A DNA stretch of 64,000 nt from Streptomyces broussonetiae (lineage in GTDB: Bacteria > Actinomycetota > Actinomycetes > Streptomycetales > Streptomycetaceae), in the NCBI RefSeq assembly GCF_009796285.1, contig NZ_CP047020.1, positions 7,936,001 through 8,000,000 of the forward strand. The letters run 5' to 3'. The notes under the pieces were generated by a model, which was not told the DNA's origin, did not search any database, and was given only the letters and a program-made list of their open reading frames with translations. Shown one piece after another: positions 59,422 through 64,000 of this stretch; position 1 is the first letter of the stretch; each line of letters opens with the position of its first letter. Made by a program: the position numbers and the translations under genes.

Positions 59422-59618
59422 CCCCTGCCCTGCGCACGAACCGGTGGCCGAGTCGCCGGCAGGGCCGTCTCGCGGTGAGCTCCGTCCCCTTGAGTCTAGG
59501 TTGGGTACGCCGGACCCGCCGGGGACGGCAGACTCCGGCGTCGCCACCATGCGTGCCTGAAGCCACCTGGCCGGCGGGGGAGGGTCTCGGCTGAAGCCGG
59601 CGCATCGGTTGCGTCTGT

Positions 59619-60092
59619 TCATGCCAGGCCTTGCAGGACGGCTCGAGCCGTCCGTTCGGCGGTGGCGAGGGTGGGCGCGGTGATCTGAACGAGCCGGTCG
59701 CCTTTGAGGACGTCGAGCAGGGCGGGCTCGTGCCCCGACTCGCGGAAGCCGTATGCGGCGTCACCGAGGCCGGGTTTGCGCACGGCAGGTCGGTTCCCCC
59801 AGGTGCCGTCGACCACGTGCTGGAACGACGTCCGGGTGTACGGCGCGTGTGCCAGGGCGACGTAGAGGTCCGCCTCCTTGTGGGCGCACTCGCTCACCTC
59901 GTGGTTCACGATCTCCTCGCCGCTTCCCGTCGACGGCTGCACTACGGCTCTGCCCTCCGCGGTGTCGAGGAGTGTGCACGGATGCTTCAGGGGATCCGTG
60001 GCGGAGTGCGTGCTGCCGCTGCACCCGCTCAGGAGTGCGCCCATGATCGCCAGGGCCGGCAGCGAGGTCCGACGGTTGGGGGGAATGCGCAT
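59619..60092 (-). CDS. Small lipoprotein (DUF3558-like)
   Basis: A 157-residue lipoprotein. ATG 60092 lies just after GGAGG. The signal peptide ends at lipobox LLSGC (Cys about 24). The mature part has HPCTLLDTAEGRAVV, GTW, LGDAAYGFRES and a C-terminal helix (TLATAERTARAVLQGLA), as in DUF3558 proteins of actinobacteria. Function unknown. A LacI-type double operator lies 60-100 bp upstream. Confidence 0.75.
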   Translation of the reverse strand: MRIPPNRRTSLPALAIMGALLSGCSGSTHSATDPLKHPCTLLDTAEGRAVVQPSTGSGEEIVNHEVSECAHKEADLYVALAHAPYTRTSFQHVVDGTWGNRPAVRKPGLGDAAYGFRESGHEPALLDVLKGDRLVQITAPTLATAERTARAVLQGLA

Positions 60093-60152
60093 CTCTGCCT
60101 CCTGGATGGCTCTCGACGGAAAGCTCAACACTGCGTTCATGTACCGAGGTTG

Positions 60153-60189
60153 ACGTACCCAAACGTTTGGCGCAATCGTTTGGGTACGT
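60153..60189. promoter_or_regulatory. Double LacI-type operator / perfect 13-bp inverted repeat
   Basis: ACGTACCCAAACG and CGTTTGGGTACGT are perfect inverted copies separated by 11 bp. Within them CCAAACGTTTGG (60159-60170) is a textbook LacI-family palindrome with central CG. A second related site, GCAATCGTTTGG (60172-60183), has its centre 13 bp away. The element lies between lacI (its stop at 60244) and the lipoprotein start, and could also fold as a terminator for lacI. Confidence 0.7.
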
Positions 60190-60243
60190 GGGCATCGGGT
60201 GCGCTTGGCGGGGAGTGCAAAGGGGACGAAGCAGCGGGTGGGA

Positions 60244-61293
60244 TCAGCGTAGGGGCGGTCCGAGCGCGGAGCCGGTGGATGCGCGGGCCACCAGTTCGGG
60301 GTGCAGCCGCTGCGAGGCGGCCTTCTCGCCGGCGATGCGGAGCAGGAGCTGGCGTACGGCGATCCTGCCGAGTTCCGCCATGGGCGAGCGGACGCTGGTG
60401 AGGGGGACGGGTAGTTCGGCGGCGAGCGGGGTGTCGTTGAAACCCGCCAGGGCCAGGTCCTGTCCGAGGCGCAGGCCGAGGTCGCGGGCCGCGCCCATCG
60501 CGCCGATCGCGGCGAGATCGTTGACGGCGAAGACAGCAGTGGGCCGGTCCGGGCGGCTGAGCAGGGCCAGGGCTGCCCGGCGTCCGCCGGTGGTGTCGAA
60601 GGGGCAGTGGTGGACCCGGTGGGCGGGCAGGGGGAGGCCTGCCTGGCGGTAACGGTCGGTGAAACCGGCGGTGCGGTCCGTGCCGGTGCTGGCGAACGGC
60701 TCCCCGGCGATGACCGCGACCTCCCGGTGGCCCAGGGCCAGGAAGTGCTCGGCCACCAGCCGCCCGCCCAGGTAGTCGTCACAGGTCACCGCCGGGTGGT
60801 CGGCTGCGCTGCGGCGGTTGACGAGGACGAACGGGGTCCGCTCCAGTGCTGGGTAGGCGAGCGCCGCGCCGTCCAGATGCGCGTCGCCGATGATCAGCCC
60901 GTCCACCCGGCGGCCGAGCACCATCGCGATCCGCTCACGCTGTACCGCCGGATCGTCATGGGTGTTGGTGACGAAGGTGGACAGCCCCCGCTCGGTCGCC
61001 TCCTCCTCGATGCCTTCGTAGACGGTGGCGACCACGATCTCCGACAGCCGCGGGAAGAGCACTCCGACGAGGTTGCTGCGCCGGGTGCGCAGGCTGGTGG
61101 CGTGCGGGTTGGGACGGTAGCCCAACTCCTCGGCCACCTCCCGGATCCGGCGCGCCGTCTCGCCCGACGCCGCCCGGCCCCGCTCGTCTGCCGGGCCGTT
61201 GAGCACCCGCGAGACGGTCGAGACATGCAACCCCAACCGCTCGGCGATCCCCTGCAGCGTCACCGAACGCCCCTCGCCCGTCATATCCGCCAC
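60244..61293 (-). CDS. LacI-family transcriptional regulator
   Basis: A 349-residue LacI/GalR repressor. The helix-turn-helix and hinge (residues 10-70) read VTLQGIAERLGLHVSTVSRV then LGYRPNPHATSLRTRRSNLV. The sugar-binding core (about 75-340) has FVTNTHDDPAVQRERIAMVL and AVFAVNDLAAIGAM then LALAGFNDTPLA. It probably binds the double operator at 60153-60189 and may also serve the nearby glycosidase genes. The effector is unknown. Confidence 0.92.
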   Translation of the reverse strand: MADMTGEGRSVTLQGIAERLGLHVSTVSRVLNGPADERGRAASGETARRIREVAEELGYRPNPHATSLRTRRSNLVGVLFPRLSEIVVATVYEGIEEEATERGLSTFVTNTHDDPAVQRERIAMVLGRRVDGLIIGDAHLDGAALAYPALERTPFVLVNRRSAADHPAVTCDDYLGGRLVAEHFLALGHREVAVIAGEPFASTGTDRTAGFTDRYRQAGLPLPAHRVHHCPFDTTGGRRAALALLSRPDRPTAVFAVNDLAAIGAMGAARDLGLRLGQDLALAGFNDTPLAAELPVPLTSVRSPMAELGRIAVRQLLLRIAGEKAASQRLHPELVARASTGSALGPPLR

Positions 61294-62044
61294 GTCTCGC
61301 CCATCTCCCGATACCTGTGCCTCGCCCGCCCATTCTCACCGGCGCCGCCGCCTGCGCCACGAGGAGTTGACCCATGACGCACCCTCCCACCCGTTGTGCG
61401 GATGACGGGTCCTTTCCTCACGCCCACGGGCGGCAGCCGGGGGACCCGTCCACCACGTCCCCGACCCCCGCCGCGGCTCGGCGAGAGTGGGCCGGGCTGA
61501 CGGCTCCCGACGCCGTCCCTCTGCTGCTCCTCCGCGGCGGACGTCGTCGACCGTCCCGGCGCGACGGCGTCGCCGCCTCGCGCAAGCGGCGCCCACCACC
61601 GGCCGGAGCCCGCTCGGGCGACGGGGGCTGCCGCGGCAGCGTCATCGTGAACGGGCCGCGCACCGGCCAGTGCAAGTGAGCTGAGCCCAGGGCCCTGTCC
61701 GGCCGATCGCGCCGGACAGGGCCCCGCGCCGGATTCCTCCGAGATCCGTACGGGCTTGCGACTTCAAACCCCCATACAGCTGCTATGCCGCACTTGACCC
61801 GGTCAGTAACCATCCGATCAAAAGTCGGTCCTAGCTGGATGTAAGGCTGGTGTCCGCGAAAACATCCACCCCTCGTGATCACGGTCACTTGTCGAGGCTC
61901 AAGCTCGTGTGTTCTACTTGCGGAGCTTGATCAAGTATTAAACGGGGGTGCCAAGGTCATTAGTCAGGGAAGCCATCGGGGAACAAACGGAATCCATTGT
62001 TCACCTGGCTGTCCGCGTGATCCAGTTGCACCTTTGGCGGCTGT
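61294..62044. other. Long non-coding region before the FAD oxidoreductase operon
   Basis: 750 bp with no convincing gene. An Arg/Pro-rich frame at 61374-61679 has coding-unlike composition. From 61740 the DNA is visibly less GC-rich, and it contains the perfect palindrome CTTGATCAAG (61926-61935), suggesting a long regulatory region for the downstream operon. Confidence 0.55.
61690..61724 (+). terminator. Perfect 14-bp hairpin terminator
   Basis: GGGCCCTGTCCGGC and GCCGGACAGGGCCC form a perfect 14-bp stem with a 7-base loop. It lies 10 bp past the end of the doubtful frame 61374-61679, so either that frame or a lost gene was transcribed rightward, or it insulates the next operon. Confidence 0.75.
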
Positions 62045-63145
62045 ATGGGGGAAGGTTCCGTGTATTTGGGCCTGGGCGAGCCTGAAGTTCTGGACGCTGT
62101 CATAGTCGGTGGTGGCATCATGGGTGCGGCCTTATTTCATGAACTCGCAGGTCGCAACCGAAAAGTACTGTTGGTCGAGCAGGACCGCATCGGGCTCGGC
62201 ACCACCGCCTGGAGCGGCGGCATTGTGCGCTGTTATCACGACGACCCTGTCCTTGTCGATCGTTCGATTCTGGGCCTGTCTTTCTACCGTGAATTCTCCC
62301 GGCGCACCGGAATTCATGTAGCGTTTAATCGGACAGGATTTCTCTATATTCCGCATCCGAGCAGGCTCGAACACGCCCGGATGCTGACGGACCGTATCGC
62401 GCAGTCCGCTCCGGCCGAGTGGCTTTCGGGTGCCGACGCGGAGCGCAGGTTCGGCCATGTGCTGAGCAGTTCGGTCGAGGGCGCGGTCTGGGAGCCGCAA
62501 GCCGGTTATCTCGATGCCCTGGAGACGACGCGTGCGCTCGTCCGGGCCGGCGTCCGCAAGGGGGGCCGGGTACTGGAAGGCGTCCGGGTGGACGGCCTGA
62601 CCCGCACGGGAGGGCGGGTTCGAGGGGTGCGCGGTACCGCGGGCGAGATACCGGCCGACGCGGTCGTCCTCGCCGCCGGCGCCCATACGCCGCGGCTGCT
62701 CGACTCCTGGGGCGTCCGGCACGACCTGTGGGCACAGGCGATCCAGGTCGAGTTGCGCAGCCCCAACGGTTCCGTCGCGGATCATCCCGCGTACATGGAC
62801 GACGTGTACGACGTCAACGGCAGGCCGGACCCGGACTCCGCCGGGATGCTGCTCGGCCATCCCACGGGGTATCGCATCGAAGGGCCGGTGGGACGCACCG
62901 TCGTGGACCCCGACCAGTCCCGGCTCGCCCTCAAGGCAGGGGCGCGGCGCTTCGGATGGGTCGGGGGGAGTGCGTCACTCGGAGGCTTCAGGGCCGCCGA
63001 GTGCTATGCCCCGAAGGGACGCGCGCGAGTGGCGTGGGTCCCCGGGGAGGCCGGGCTGATGCTCGTCACCGGCTTCAACGGCGGCGGCTTCAAGATGGCC
63101 CCGTGGGCCGCCGAGGAAGCGGCCCGGCTCCTCGGCGACCGCTGA
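62045..63145 (+). CDS. FAD-dependent oxidoreductase (DAO family)
   Basis: A 366-residue flavoprotein with the dinucleotide motif DAVIVGGGIMGAALFHELAG, then VEQDRIGLGTTAWSGGIVRC, and the C-terminal GLMLVTGFNGGGFKMAPWAA typical of glycine/sarcosine/D-amino-acid oxidases and dehydrogenases. ATG 62045 gives the longest product; GTG 62060 has a better ribosome site (GGGGGAAGG). It probably oxidises an amino or hydroxy acid. A DapA-family lyase follows 125 bp downstream, suggesting a short catabolic or biosynthetic pathway that continues beyond the window. Confidence 0.85.
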   Translation: MGEGSVYLGLGEPEVLDAVIVGGGIMGAALFHELAGRNRKVLLVEQDRIGLGTTAWSGGIVRCYHDDPVLVDRSILGLSFYREFSRRTGIHVAFNRTGFLYIPHPSRLEHARMLTDRIAQSAPAEWLSGADAERRFGHVLSSSVEGAVWEPQAGYLDALETTRALVRAGVRKGGRVLEGVRVDGLTRTGGRVRGVRGTAGEIPADAVVLAAGAHTPRLLDSWGVRHDLWAQAIQVELRSPNGSVADHPAYMDDVYDVNGRPDPDSAGMLLGHPTGYRIEGPVGRTVVDPDQSRLALKAGARRFGWVGGSASLGGFRAAECYAPKGRARVAWVPGEAGLMLVTGFNGGGFKMAPWAAEEAARLLGDR

Positions 63146-63270
63146 GCGCCACGCCGTCGCGGCCCGTCACCAAGTCCGTCGCAGTACGTCCGTCGCCAGC
63201 TCCACGGGAGTCCGCCGCCGACTGCCGTACCCCGCCATGCCCAAGTGGCCCAAGTGAGAGGTGAATGTGA

Positions 63271-64000
63271 ATGACCCATGACATCAAGGGGGTTCTCCCT
63301 GTCGTCCTCATGCCCTACACGGAGGACGGCGCCAGGGTCGATGAGGACGACTTCCTCGCTCAGACGGAGCACATGTTCGACGTCGGCTGTGACGGCTTCG
63401 TCGTGGGCCAGGTCTCGGAGGTGCTGCGCCTGACCCACGAGGAGCGGCTGCGGGTCGCCGAGCTGTCGGCCAAGGCGGCCCGGGGTCGCGGCGTGTCCAT
63501 CATGAGCACGGGGGCCGAGACCCCGAACGCCGCGGTGGAGTACTCGCGCCACGCGCAGGAGGCCGGCGTCGACGCCCTTCTTGTCATGCACCCGGCGACG
63601 ATTCCGCTGGACGACGCGGGCATGGTCGCTTACTACAGCAAGGTCATCGAGGCCGTCGACATCCCCGTCATCGTCCACCACGCCAAGAGCCTGGCGAAGC
63701 AGCCGCTGAGCATCGCCGCCCAGGTGCAGCTGCTGGAGGAGTACGGCGAGGAGCGGGTCCTCTTCAAGCCGGAGGCGCAGCCCACCCCGCCGCGCGTCAG
63801 CCAGTTGCGCGACGCGACCGGAGGCCGGGCCCGTATTTTCGAGGGCGACGGCGGAATGATGCTGCTCGACTGCCACCGGCGAGGCCTGACGGGCACCATT
63901 CCCGCCACCGAGATCGCCGAAATCGTCATAGCCCTCTGGAATTTGCTCGAACAGGGCAGGCGTGCGGAGGCGGAGCGGATCGGCCACCCCCTCTCGTACC
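63271..64000 (+). CDS. Dihydrodipicolinate synthase (DapA)-family lyase, cut by window end
   Basis: At least 243 residues of a class I aldolase barrel, starting MTHDIKGVLPVVLMPYTEDG. The Schiff-base lysine is in RVLFKPEAQP. Two usual active-site features differ: the GTTGE loop reads GQVSE, and the catalytic Tyr segment reads VIVHHAKSLA with His instead of Tyr. It is therefore not a lysine-pathway DapA but a divergent keto-acid aldolase or dehydratase. ATG 63271 has GAGAGG upstream. Likely co-transcribed with the FAD oxidoreductase. Confidence 0.85.
   Translation, partial: MTHDIKGVLPVVLMPYTEDGARVDEDDFLAQTEHMFDVGCDGFVVGQVSEVLRLTHEERLRVAELSAKAARGRGVSIMSTGAETPNAAVEYSRHAQEAGVDALLVMHPATIPLDDAGMVAYYSKVIEAVDIPVIVHHAKSLAKQPLSIAAQVQLLEEYGEERVLFKPEAQPTPPRVSQLRDATGGRARIFEGDGGMMLLDCHRRGLTGTIPATEIAEIVIALWNLLEQGRRAEAERIGHPLSY

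Noticed and set aside
61374..61679. 101-codon Arg/Pro-rich frame ending just before a terminator
   Set aside because: No ribosome site, no family resemblance and a composition typical of non-coding GC-rich DNA; a gene cannot be supported.
1..64000. Biosynthetic gene cluster, prophage, CRISPR or defence system
   Set aside because: No polyketide or peptide synthetase, phage structural gene, repeat-spacer array or known defence gene set is visible in the window.

Overview
The window is very GC-rich, has short operons with overlapping ATGA/GTGA stop-start junctions, strong GGAGG ribosome sites, Tat signal peptides and many paralogous regulators. It also holds families typical of streptomycetes: XRE/DUF5753, DUF397, PF04672 methyltransferase, SpoIIE-type phosphatase, SigE-like ECF factors and a FtsW/TatB pair. 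It is best read as accessory chromosome (arm-like) DNA of a Streptomyces or close relative. No rRNA, tRNA, CRISPR array or phage was found.

Layout. 0-1.4 kb: a PrpF-type isomerase (cut by the window edge) divergent from a LysR regulator. 1.7-13.6 kb: one tightly packed 12-gene minus-strand operon for an L-fucose-type 6-deoxy/L-galacto sugar (ABC importer, fuconate dehydratase, lactonase, mutarotase, two dehydrogenases, KDPG-type aldolase, KDG kinase, aldo/keto reductase, GntR/FCD regulator). It is divergent from a secreted GH29 alpha-L-fucosidase at 14.1-16.3 kb that would release the sugar outside the cell. 16.4-21.4 kb: a decaying stretch with a patatin, a divergent HxlR/aldo-keto reductase pair, a frameshifted SDR, two transposase scars, a truncated secreted protein and an orphan WD40 tail. 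21.5-31.2 kb: a peptide-type ABC transporter with an amidohydrolase, divergent from a TetR gene and a Tat-exported flavin amine oxidase. Near-identical 29-bp palindromes lie on both sides of tetR and overlap the -35 boxes of both structural promoters.

31.2-39 kb: a transposase scar, a small lipoprotein, a secreted HEWHE-motif protein, and two back-to-back ECF sigma factor operons. One of these carries a penicillin-binding protein whose transpeptidase half has been gutted. 39-44 kb: another transposase scar, a degenerate recombinase-fold protein, an RsbW-like ATPase divergent from XRE/DUF397, a methyltransferase and a hypothetical protein. 44.7-50.1 kb: TatB and FtsW, a lytic-transglycosylase-like membrane protein, then a 17-codon leader, a hairpin switch, a GNAT acetyltransferase and an IF-1 paralogue, followed by CorA.

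50.3-57.3 kb: divergent secreted glycosidases GH35 (beta-galactosidase) and GH51 (alpha-L-arabinofuranosidase). 57.4-61.3 kb: a CHASE3-HAMP-GAF-PP2C phosphatase, a lipoprotein and a LacI regulator with a double operator. 62-64 kb: the start of an operon with an FAD oxidoreductase and a divergent DapA-family aldolase, cut by the window end. Overall the region looks like a plant- or algal-glycan utilisation and regulation area (fucosyl, galactosyl and arabinosyl residues) interspersed with IS scars.
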